A stretch of 34,094 nucleotides of DNA from an uncultured Christensenellaceae bacterium (GTDB lineage: Bacteria; Bacillota; Clostridia; Christensenellales; Pumilibacteraceae). The stretch is from assembly GCA_910587445.1 (NCBI GenBank), contig CAJULE010000011.1:28762-62855 (forward strand), in the 5' to 3' direction. A program made the translations under genes and the position numbers. Below the pieces are notes generated by a model that was not told the origin of the DNA, did no database searches, and saw only the letters and a list, made by a program, of their open reading frames with translations. This document shows, piece by piece, positions 8,051-14,532 of the stretch (position 1 is the stretch's first letter; every line of letters starts with the position of its first letter).

Positions 8051-8235
8051 AAGGCTCCCCTTAGCAAGGGCGCGAACGCGGCGGCGTAAGCCGCAATAAC
8101 AGTCCTGTGGACTGCCCTTTGCGCAGAGCGGCGAGAAGCTGTGCTTCGAGCTGGGGCGAACGCGGCGCAATTCCCGCCACACAAAGGCTCCCCTTAGCAA
8201 GGGGAGCTGTCGCCGATAGGCGACTGAGGGGATTG
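8051..8235 (+). repeat. Dispersed 52-bp Clostridia-type repeat, one full and one interrupted copy
   Basis: The full copy is 8184-8235: it begins AAGGCTCCCCTTAGCAAGGG, carries the inner hairpin GTCGCC-GATA-GGCGAC and ends CTGAGGGGATTG. A truncated copy (8051-8070) stops at AAGGG. The 113 bp between them contain two copies of GCGAACGCGGCG (8072-8083 and 8156-8167) and small hairpins such as GCGGC-GTAA-GCCGC and AGTCC-TGT-GGACT. A diverged third copy lies at 32671-32720. The segment has no credible gene and fills the space between the transglycosylase and the XRE gene. Confidence 0.75.
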
Positions 8236-8271
8236 CAAACAAACAACAATAATCTCAATCTTAAAACCCCC

Positions 8272-8304
8272 AAAAGGAGACTTTGTTTCGAAATCTCCTT
8301 TTTT
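8272..8304. terminator. Bidirectional intrinsic terminator
   Basis: AAAAGGAGA (8272-8280) pairs with TCTCCTTTT (8294-8302) and is followed by T residues. On the minus strand the same hairpin also ends in T residues. It lies between the convergent transglycosylase and minus-strand XRE genes. Confidence 0.8.
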
Positions 8305-8311
8305 ATGTAGA

Positions 8312-8554
8312 CTAATCCAATTCGAGTTTATCGGAGAGAAAGACGTCGTCGTCGAGGAACTGCAAAACGCTCATGTCGAAGCCCTGGGCGAGCTTTAACA
8401 GGGTGGAAAGGGAAATAGTTTGGTTTTTGCCTTTCATAATTCTGTCCATAGCGCCGTGATAGACTCCGCTTCTTTGCTCGAGCCTATACAGCGTCATATG
8501 CCGCTTCTGTAAAAGTTGTTTTATTCTTATTGCAACCGCGTCGTTTGTTGTCAC
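8312..8554 (-). CDS. Small XRE-family transcriptional regulator (leftward)
   Basis: An 80-residue helix-turn-helix protein of the Cro/CI type. The HTH spans about residues 8-65 (IRIKQLLQKRHMTLYRLEQR, then SGVYHGAMDRIMKG and ISLSTLLKLAQGFDMSVLQFL). It has no extra domain, so it is a single-domain DNA-binding protein. It is divergent from a second XRE gene at 8697, with three related 15-bp operators between them. Its promoter (8620-8649) has an operator in the spacer, so autoregulation or cross-regulation is likely. Target genes outside the pair are not evident. Confidence 0.85.
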   Translation of the reverse strand: MTTNDAVAIRIKQLLQKRHMTLYRLEQRSGVYHGAMDRIMKGKNQTISLSTLLKLAQGFDMSVLQFLDDDVFLSDKLELD

Positions 8555-8600
8555 TGTAATCTCTCTTTGTCTATTTTAAGAAATTATATTTTAAGTGTGC

Positions 8601-8676
8601 ACGCCTAATAGATGTATATATTATACTACACCTGTTAGGTGTGAGTCAAGCAAATCACACCTATTTGGTGTAGAAT
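8601..8676. promoter_or_regulatory. Divergent control region with three 15-bp operators
   Basis: Three related palindromes lie between the two XRE genes. O2 (8628-8642) is ACACCTGTTAGGTGT, perfect 6-bp arms. O3 (8657-8671) is ACACCTATTTGGTGT, 5-bp arms. O1 (8601-8615) is ACGCCTAATAGATGT, degenerate. Centres are 27 and 29 bp apart. The leftward promoter is TTGACT (8649-8644), an 18-nt spacer and TATAAT (8625-8620), with O2 filling the spacer and O1 over the expected start. A probable rightward -10 box TAGAAT (8671-8676) has O3 just upstream; its -35 box is weak. Confidence 0.75.
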
Positions 8677-8696
8677 TGTTGTAAAGGCGGTAAGAT

Positions 8697-8924
8697 ATGA
8701 TAACGATTGATAAAATTCAGACAAAGATAACGGAAGCAATTCGGCAGAGCGGATTGACTCAAATCGAATTGGCTCGCCGTTTGGGGATAAAACAGCAGAC
8801 CGTTTCCGCATACGTACATCAAAGCAAAATGCCTTCGTTGGACACTTTTGCAAATCTTTGCGCGGTTCTCGATATCGACGCAAACGAGATTCTTTGTATA
8901 TCCTCATATAAACCGGAAATGTAA
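8697..8924 (+). CDS. Small XRE-family transcriptional regulator (rightward)
   Basis: A 75-residue single-domain Cro/CI-type DNA-binding protein. The HTH is clear: ITEAIRQSGLTQIELARRLG, then IKQQTVSAYVHQSKMPSLDTFANLCAVLDIDANEIL. It is divergent from the 80-residue XRE gene at 8554, sharing the three-operator control region. Isoleucine codons are mixed (about 4 of 10 ATA), unlike the ATA-rich neighbours, which fits an accessory origin. It is followed by about 400 bp of repeats and no further gene on this strand, so it looks like a monocistronic regulator. Confidence 0.87.
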   Translation: MITIDKIQTKITEAIRQSGLTQIELARRLGIKQQTVSAYVHQSKMPSLDTFANLCAVLDIDANEILCISSYKPEM

Positions 8925-8979
8925 TCCTCTAAAAAGGGTAGTTAAACTTACAATAAGCATTCGCATCATAAAGCCCTTT

Positions 8980-9120
8980 GTCATTCTGAGCTTGTCGAAG
9001 AATCTCTATCGGAAATCGACATCAAGTCACACGCACTACTAAAAGACGTTACTGAAACATCATTAAAGACTTATTCCCCTAAAAAGGATTCTTAAGGCAG
9101 CGCCTTAAGTCGTTTAAAAG
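8980..9120 (+). repeat. Composite dispersed repeat, copy 1
   Basis: The block starts with a 28-bp word (8980-9007, GTCATTCTGAGC followed by TTGTCGAAGAATCTCT) and ends about 100 bp later with AAAAAGGATTCTTAAGGC, the palindrome CTTAAGGC-AGC-GCCTTAAG and GTTTAAA. The same two words in the same order and at similar spacing occur at 33914-34045. The sequence between the words is not conserved. The gap from 8925 to 9331 holds this repeat, a terminator and a hairpin array, and no gene I can support. Confidence 0.75.
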
Positions 9121-9170
9121 GGTGGTAATACTCGCCAAGGCTCATGGCGTTCGCTATGCTCGGCTGAGCA

Positions 9171-9206
9171 AAAAGGAGGGGAATAGTCGAAAATTTCCCT
9201 CCTTTT
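9171..9206. terminator. Strong bidirectional terminator
   Basis: AAAAGGAGGGGAA (9171-9183) pairs with TTTCCCTCCTTTT (9194-9206), 13 bp with one wobble, and both strands continue into T-rich sequence. It can end the minus-strand WYL gene transcript after the hairpin array. Confidence 0.75.
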
Positions 9207-9215
9207 GTCTTTTTC

Positions 9216-9308
9216 GCACACCTTTTCGAAAAAAGGTGCATTAGCATTTTCCGCAGCTTTTCAAAAAAGCGCAATTTCTTTTTCGCCGCGCATTTTTTGA
9301 AAAGGCGC
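9216..9308. repeat. Array of three short hairpins, about 36-bp period
   Basis: Three consecutive inverted repeats share the pattern GC-rich foot, T run, A run, GC-rich foot: 9216-9239 (arms ACCTTTT/AAAAGGT), 9253-9272 (GCTTTT/AAAAGC) and 9288-9308 (GCGC and TTTT/AAAA). Their starts are 37 and 35 bp apart. Read on the minus strand, the array gives a Lys/Phe-rich repetitive peptide, but no plausible start signal accompanies it. The array lies just downstream of the WYL gene. Confidence 0.6.
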
Positions 9309-9331
9309 AAACATATGAGAAATGTTTTTCA

Positions 9332-10273
9332 TTACTCATACAGCCTCGCTGCTCTTTTAATTTCCGTCAAAAGCTCCTCGGCTACGAACGAAGGCGACAG
9401 TACCTTCACGTGAGAACCGAACGACAGCAATTTTTTTACGAGAAGATCCTCGCTGTAGACGTACCCCTCCGCTTCGAAAAGTCCGTCGCCTTTTTCCTTG
9501 ACGCTTTCGAAACCCAACCATTCCTCGACGGCGGGAAGGGCTTCGCCGTCGCACTCTATGCGTATGTTCACCGTATCGCGGTCGATAAACTGCTCTTTAA
9601 GCTTTTTGTGCACGTCGCCGTCACTGCTTCGCTCATAGGTCTTGTCGGTTATGACGAGACTTTTTATTCGCGAAAGTTTAAACAGTCTGAAGTCGTTTCG
9701 CACTCTGCACCAGCCGTACACATACCATACGCCTTCCTTCAGTACAAGCGTATAGGGGTCGAAGTCTCGCTTTGTGCGGCTGTCTCGTTTGTCTATGTAG
9801 TCGAGCGTCACCGTTTTCATTTCGTCGATCGCTTTGCTTATGGCGGACATGGTGTTGCGGTATTCGTTCGGGCTGAGCCATGCCGTACTGTCTATGACGA
9901 GCTTTTCTCCGCTGAGCAAAAACTTTTCGCCCTCGAGATTGGATTTCAGGTTGACGAACTTGTCGCGCAGGGCAAGCATTATTTCGTCGTCGAGTTCTCC
10001 GTCGACCGCGCCGAGACAGGCGAGTATTCTGTTGTATTCGTCTTTTGTAAAATACGTCTGGTTGAGCCTGTAGCTGTCGGCGAGCGAATATCCGCCTCCC
10101 GTGCCGTAAGAGGCGGTGACGGGAATGTCGCAGTCCGCGCTCATGGCGTCGATGTATCTCGACACGGTGCGCTCGCTTATCTCGAACTTTTCCGCAAGCT
10201 TTTTCCGCGTGACGGGGCGGGGAGAATTCAAAAGGGTCATGAGTATTCCGAACATACCGCGAAGCATTTGCAT
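9332..10273 (-). CDS. WYL-domain transcriptional regulator (YafY/DeoR-type HTH)
   Basis: A 313-residue regulator with an N-terminal HTH_11-type winged helix (about 1-60: LLNSPRPVTRKKLAEKFEIS, then ERTVSRYIDAM), a linker and a WYL domain (about 135-215, including FDPYTLVLKEGVWYVYGWC and KLSRIKSL), then a C-terminal WCX-like extension. WYL domains bind small ligands or nucleic acid and control promoter binding. GGAGG lies 9 nt before the ATG. The gene is divergent from a small unknown gene at 10392. A palindrome TGACA-N5-TGTCA overlaps its own -35 box, which suggests autoregulation and control of the neighbour. Confidence 0.9.
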   Translation of the reverse strand: MQMLRGMFGILMTLLNSPRPVTRKKLAEKFEISERTVSRYIDAMSADCDIPVTASYGTGGGYSLADSYRLNQTYFTKDEYNRILACLGAVDGELDDEIMLALRDKFVNLKSNLEGEKFLLSGEKLVIDSTAWLSPNEYRNTMSAISKAIDEMKTVTLDYIDKRDSRTKRDFDPYTLVLKEGVWYVYGWCRVRNDFRLFKLSRIKSLVITDKTYERSSDGDVHKKLKEQFIDRDTVNIRIECDGEALPAVEEWLGFESVKEKGDGLFEAEGYVYSEDLLVKKLLSFGSHVKVLSPSFVAEELLTEIKRAARLYE

Positions 10274-10309
10274 GGGTGTTTTCCTCCGAACGTAAAATCT
10301 TTTAAAAAT

Positions 10310-10338
10310 ATTTTATAATAAGTGACATACGTTGTCAA
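10310..10338 (-). promoter_or_regulatory. WYL gene promoter with overlapping palindromic operator
   Basis: On the minus strand TTGACA (10338-10333), a 17-nt spacer and TAAAAT (10315-10310) point to the WYL gene. The perfect palindrome TGACATACGTTGTCA (10323-10337) covers the -35 box and half the spacer. On the plus strand the same site lies upstream of a possible -10 box TACAAT (10350-10355) for the divergent gene, which has no good -35 box. Confidence 0.65.
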
Positions 10339-10391
10339 CTATATTTGTGTACAATCATGACGTAAACAAAATCACTCGGAGGTCATGTAAA

Positions 10392-10718
10392 ATGTACGTA
10401 GCTGTTTCCACTATAGGCAAAAAGGTATGCGGAGAGGCTTTTGTGATGCGTAGGGACGAGCTGTTCGACGAGGTGGGCGTCTACGAGATAGGCGGCGGGC
10501 TCGTGGGTTATGTCGCGGACAAAAGCCCGGACGGCTGCCTCGATAAGGAATATATAATTAGAAGCATAGGCATAAATCGCGTCGTCTGTACGGGCGCGGT
10601 GGCATTCGACAATATGCTCATAGTCTCAACAGACAGTCCGACTCTTTCGCGCGGAGATTCGCGGCTTGCGCAGATGCTCGGTTTCGGCATGGAGAGCCGT
10701 GCGAGAGTGTCGAGGTAG
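10392..10718 (+). CDS. Small protein of unknown function, divergent from WYL regulator
   Basis: A 108-residue soluble protein beginning MYVAVSTIGKKVCGEAFVMR. GGAGG (10378-10382) lies 9 nt before ATG 10392, so this start is preferred over an in-frame ATG at 10332. No membrane segment or signal peptide is seen. A glycine-rich turn (YEIGGGLVGY) and the strand-like stretch INRVVCTGAVAFDNMLIVS suggest an alpha/beta fold. The opening (VAVST.GK.V) and the later cysteine-glycine strand recall the dinitrogenase iron-molybdenum cofactor-binding (NifX/NifB C-terminal) fold, but this resemblance is weak and may be chance. The divergent WYL regulator is its probable controller. Confidence 0.65.
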   Translation: MYVAVSTIGKKVCGEAFVMRRDELFDEVGVYEIGGGLVGYVADKSPDGCLDKEYIIRSIGINRVVCTGAVAFDNMLIVSTDSPTLSRGDSRLAQMLGFGMESRARVSR

Positions 10719-10762
10719 GGCGGCGGCAAAGGCAAAAAAATCATTTCATGACGGCAAAATGC

Positions 10763-10791
10763 TTGTATTTTTATTTATAATGTGTTAAAAT
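10763..10791 (+). promoter_or_regulatory. Promoter of the M28 peptidase gene
   Basis: TTGTAT (10763-10768), a 17-nt spacer and TAAAAT (10786-10791) precede the gene; an AGAGGAG ribosome binding site follows just before ATG 10831. Confidence 0.65.
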
Positions 10792-10830
10792 AGCTAAGTA
10801 TAAATAGAAGTACCCAAAGAGGAGCTGTTA

Positions 10831-13491
10831 ATGAAACTGTTTAAACGCATATACTACCCCATACTTTGCGTGTTGCTCATAGTTGCGATCGCGCTGGGTT
10901 TTGCCGACGCTACATACGGCGGCGGCGGTAGTAAGACTTTCGACGGCAATCTCGACACGATAAACGCTCATGTCGAAAACATCGCCGCGGAGTCGCACAA
11001 TTCTCATAACGAAGCCAATATGCAGACCGTGCGCAACTACATCACGGCGCAACTTCGCGGAAACGATTGCGGGATGTTGCTTGCGGAAGGCGACACCGAC
11101 GACGACGGGAATTACAATGTGAGCTTCCGTACGAGCGGCGGCGTGCCTCAGCCGACGTATACCGTTCAGGAAAGCACTCTTACGCCCGAGACTGTGAGCT
11201 CCATCGAAAGCCTCGAGAATACTATAGTGGTATCTAAGACGGTTCGCAACATAGTGGCGATAATTCCCGGCACGGACACGAAAGCTGCGGTGGAAGCGGG
11301 CACAGCCGATTACGGCGACGCAGTCATGCTAATGGCTCACTACGACAGTCGTCCCGAGGGCGCGGGCGCAAGCGACAACACGGTTTCCGTCGCTTCCATG
11401 CTCGGACTCATAAAGCAGATAAACGCGGGCGAAAAGACCTATAAAAACGATATAGTCTTTGTTTTCACCGACGCGGAAGAAGAACATATGTACGGCGCGT
11501 ATGCGTTCAAATATCAGTTCGACGGATTCTACGATGTCTACGACAGGGTGGAGATAGGCGCGAATTTCGACAACCTCGGCAATAAGGGCACGCTCGTAAT
11601 GTTCCAGACTTCGAGCGGCAATTCCAAGCTCGTTTCCAGCTATGCGAAAATAAACGGCGGCGCGTTCACAAGCTCGGTTGCCGATTTCGTGTACGGAGTA
11701 ATGAGCAATTTCACCGATTTCGAGATCTACGACGAAAAGACGTCGCTCGACTTTGCGAACGTCGGCGGCACCGATATATATCATACGAGCCTCGACAATG
11801 CGGAGAACGTAAAGGAGAGGTCGCTCGAACAGCAGTACTCTATGATGGAACGCTATGTCGAGCAGTACGGCTCGCTCGATCTCGCAACGCTCAAAAGCGA
11901 GTCGGATTCCGTATTCTTCAGCTATCTCGACATGGGCGTGGCGCACTATCCGAAAGCCGTTGCTTACGTCATGGGAGCGCTCATTCTCGCCCTCATGATA
12001 GGCATAATAGTGACCAATGTGCTCCGCGCGAAGAAAAACAAAAACGTCGGTTTCTCGAACGCGAAACTTGCGCTCGGCGCGGCGGCTCAGATCGTCACCA
12101 TGATATGTACGATAGCCGTTCTGTTTGTCGCATACTTCTTGATAACCCTTCTTCTTGCGGGCTTCGGCGTGGTTCCCATCCATGCTCTCACAAGCCTTCG
12201 CTATGCTTCCGTAGGGCTTGTTATCTCGGCAATGATTCTGACCCTTGCCGTGTCTTTCGGCTTCTACGGGCTGTTTAAACGCCTCTTCGGCGTCAAGTCT
12301 GCGGACATAGCTCGCGGCACGGCATATATTTGGGGACTTATAGGCGCGGTTCTTTGCTTCGCCGTTCCCGCGCTTTCGTACTTCTTTGCGATAACGGCGC
12401 TCGGCGCTCTTGCCGTCGTGCTTGCAATAACGCTCTTCAAGGAAAAGTTCCGCGAAAAGACGGGCGAAGCTATGGACAAGCTGTTCCTCTATCTCGTTCC
12501 GCTCATTTTCACGATCCCCATGATAATCCCCGTTATGATGATAGCGGCAACCGTCTTGAATGCGGTTTATCTTCCCGTCATAATGGCTCTCGTACTTCTT
12601 CTCGCAGGCTTCATAGCTCCGTACTTTACGCAGCTTCAGCCCGTGCTCGACGCGGTTATGGGCAAGCTTCCCGCAAGAAAGATACGCGTTCAGCGCACCG
12701 TTACGAAAATGGTCGAGGACAGGGCTAAGAAGGGTAAGTTCACGGAGCAGACCGTCAAGGAAGTCACTAAGGAAGCGATACCTTGGCGCTATAAGAACTA
12801 TGCGGGCGTTGCGCTTTTGTGCGTAATATCCGTAGTCATGATAATTCTGTTCTCGTCCTTCAATGCCGGCTTCAGCTCGGCGGTAGCGGGCGGCTACGGA
12901 TACAGAAACGCAATTTACAACGACTCCCTTGTCTATGTCTGGACAAAGAACGGCTCGACTGTTTCGAGCACTATAGAGGTCCACGACCAGATCGCATATA
13001 AGTTCATGGCGCGCGGACTCGACGGCTTCGAGTGGAACGACGAAAAGCAGGCATATGTAAAGGAAGACACCGCAAAGAGCATAATCGCGAGCGGTCAGGA
13101 GCCTACCATTACGAAGAACAGCGACGGAAGCATATATACGTTCACGCCGTACGACGGACTTCGCAGCGAGATCACTCTCGTGCTCAACAACGTGTCGGGC
13201 GTAACTTCGCTTTCCTTCGACAACAACCGCGACGAAGTGTATACGGTCACGAACGACGGAAGCCCTACTCTTCACGTCCATCTGCCTTACGGATACGGCG
13301 CGTTCACTCTCACGATAGAGGGTGCGTCGAGCCTTAATATCGAATACACCGAGCACCGCGCGGGTACGGACTCCAACATCAACAACCTCAGGGAATGGAG
13401 CGAGCTCGACCCCGTGTTTACGCAGTACTATCCCGAGTATCTCGGTGCGCTTCGCGCGGGCATAGTGCTTCAATACAATGTGTCGCTTTAA
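10831..13491 (+). CDS. Polytopic membrane M28-family zinc metallopeptidase
   Basis: An 886-residue protein with an N-terminal membrane anchor (about 8-27), an extracytoplasmic M28 peptidase domain (about 60-370), about eight to nine membrane helices (about 375-690) and a C-terminal extracytoplasmic beta-rich domain (about 700-886). The two-zinc site is complete: H170 and D172 in AHYDSR, D182 in SDN, E216/E217 in FTDAEEE, D247 in NFDNLG and H318 in YHTSLDN. The layout recalls eukaryotic Fxna/ERMP1-type peptidases and related bacterial proteins. It probably acts as an aminopeptidase on peptides outside the cell. It is monocistronic, with its own promoter and terminator. The substrate is unknown. 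Confidence 0.88.
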   Translation: MKLFKRIYYPILCVLLIVAIALGFADATYGGGGSKTFDGNLDTINAHVENIAAESHNSHNEANMQTVRNYITAQLRGNDCGMLLAEGDTDDDGNYNVSFRTSGGVPQPTYTVQESTLTPETVSSIESLENTIVVSKTVRNIVAIIPGTDTKAAVEAGTADYGDAVMLMAHYDSRPEGAGASDNTVSVASMLGLIKQINAGEKTYKNDIVFVFTDAEEEHMYGAYAFKYQFDGFYDVYDRVEIGANFDNLGNKGTLVMFQTSSGNSKLVSSYAKINGGAFTSSVADFVYGVMSNFTDFEIYDEKTSLDFANVGGTDIYHTSLDNAENVKERSLEQQYSMMERYVEQYGSLDLATLKSESDSVFFSYLDMGVAHYPKAVAYVMGALILALMIGIIVTNVLRAKKNKNVGFSNAKLALGAAAQIVTMICTIAVLFVAYFLITLLLAGFGVVPIHALTSLRYASVGLVISAMILTLAVSFGFYGLFKRLFGVKSADIARGTAYIWGLIGAVLCFAVPALSYFFAITALGALAVVLAITLFKEKFREKTGEAMDKLFLYLVPLIFTIPMIIPVMMIAATVLNAVYLPVIMALVLLLAGFIAPYFTQLQPVLDAVMGKLPARKIRVQRTVTKMVEDRAKKGKFTEQTVKEVTKEAIPWRYKNYAGVALLCVISVVMIILFSSFNAGFSSAVAGGYGYRNAIYNDSLVYVWTKNGSTVSSTIEVHDQIAYKFMARGLDGFEWNDEKQAYVKEDTAKSIIASGQEPTITKNSDGSIYTFTPYDGLRSEITLVLNNVSGVTSLSFDNNRDEVYTVTNDGSPTLHVHLPYGYGAFTLTIEGASSLNIEYTEHRAGTDSNINNLREWSELDPVFTQYYPEYLGALRAGIVLQYNVSL

Positions 13492-13517
13492 GATGACCGA
13501 GTAAATGTAAAAATACA

Positions 13518-13545
13518 AAGGCGCGGAACCTGCCGTGCCTTTTTC
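13518..13545 (+). terminator. Intrinsic terminator after the M28 peptidase gene
   Basis: AAGGCGCGG (13518-13526) pairs with CCGTGCCTT (13533-13541), with one G-T pair and a 6-nt loop, followed by TTTTC. Confidence 0.8.
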
Positions 13546-13581
13546 ATTTCCGCGATAGACGGATGAACTTACGGAGACTTT

Positions 13582-14397
13582 ATGGAAGCGGACGCCTGGA
13601 TCAAAAAACTCAAGAAGGAATATGCGGACTGCGGCGGTTATTATTGGGACAAGGACGATATTTGCCCCTCGACAGACCTCGACTACGCTCTTAAAATGCG
13701 CGCCCGCTCGGGCGACGAGGGCGCACGGCGCGAGCTCTGCGGTATAGCCGAGCGTTACGGGCTTAAAGAGAGCGCGGAAAACGGCGACGCGGCGGCGCAG
13801 TACGAACTCGCCGAGCTGTGCCTCGACTTTCTCGGGAAGAGGGAAGAGGGGATCGAGTGGTTGAAAAGCGCGGCTGCTTTCAAAAACACGGACGCCATGC
13901 TCTTGCTCGGCGAAATATATTGCGGCAAAAGCAAATACTTCGATCCCGACGAGACGAAGCCGAATTTCGCCGCGGCTTTCGAGCTGTTCGAGGGCGCGGC
14001 TAAGAAGCAGGGCAGAGCCTGTCTGTATCTCGGGGAAATGCACAGGGACGGTTGCGAGGCGGTAGGACTGCCTGTCAATGACGCGAAGGCATACTATTGG
14101 TTCCGGCAGGCGGCGAATAGGACGCATAAGGCGTTTCGCGCAAAGGCAATGGCGGAGATTGCGAGGTACTGTAAAAGTCGTTCGGCTTTTCGGGACGGAA
14201 AAACGGCGTTCAAGCTGTTTTCCGCTTTGGCTGAAATAGGATATGCCGGAGCGGTGTGCGAGCTTGCCGATTGTTATATGCGCGGGATAGGCGTGGACAA
14301 AAGCGACCGCATGGCTGCGGAGATACTGTTGCCTGCGGCTCTGTCGGGCAACGCAAGGGCGGAAAAGATGTACGAATCGATTAAAAATCGGGAATAA
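13582..14397 (+). CDS. Sel1-like repeat protein
   Basis: A 271-residue soluble helical-repeat protein. Sel1/TPR-type units are visible at about 55-75 (ESAENGDAAAQYELAELCLD), 80-105 (GIEWLKSAAAFKNTDAMLLL), 125-150 (AAFELFEGAAKKQGRACLYL), 165-195 (AKAYYWFRQAANRTHKAFRA) and 205-260 (AFKLFSALAEIGYAGAVCEL, then MAAEILLPAALSGNARAEKM). Such solenoids serve as protein-protein adaptors. There is no signal peptide, so it should stay in the cytoplasm. The start has ACGGAGA upstream. A partner cannot be named from context. Confidence 0.85.
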   Translation: MEADAWIKKLKKEYADCGGYYWDKDDICPSTDLDYALKMRARSGDEGARRELCGIAERYGLKESAENGDAAAQYELAELCLDFLGKREEGIEWLKSAAAFKNTDAMLLLGEIYCGKSKYFDPDETKPNFAAAFELFEGAAKKQGRACLYLGEMHRDGCEAVGLPVNDAKAYYWFRQAANRTHKAFRAKAMAEIARYCKSRSAFRDGKTAFKLFSALAEIGYAGAVCELADCYMRGIGVDKSDRMAAEILLPAALSGNARAEKMYESIKNRE

Positions 14398-14453
14398 TTG
14401 CCCCTTAAAAGGCTATTTTTTACACTTTTTCATGGTTTTATATTGATTTACAG

Positions 14454-14496
14454 TAGACTTTTTCGGTTTGTAATGATATAATATAGGCGATATAAT
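14454..14496 (+). promoter_or_regulatory. Two overlapping promoters upstream of the GH95-like gene
   Basis: P1 is TAGACT (14454-14459), 17 nt, TATAAT (14477-14482). P2 is TTGTAA (14468-14473), 17 nt, TATAAT (14491-14496). Both sit in an AT-rich gap after the Sel1 gene, with a repeated word GATATAATAT at the two -10 boxes. Confidence 0.7.
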
Positions 14497-14532
14497 ATCA
14501 TATTTATAAAAGGCAAAACAAGTGAGGTTCGT

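Noticed and set aside
9092..9310. 72-residue Lys/Phe-rich reading frame on the minus strand
   Set aside because: It is formed by the hairpin array and the terminator, begins with TTG without a ribosome binding site, and has no recognisable domain.
8980..9310. CRISPR array
   Set aside because: The repeats are unlike in sequence, differ in spacing and have no cas genes nearby.
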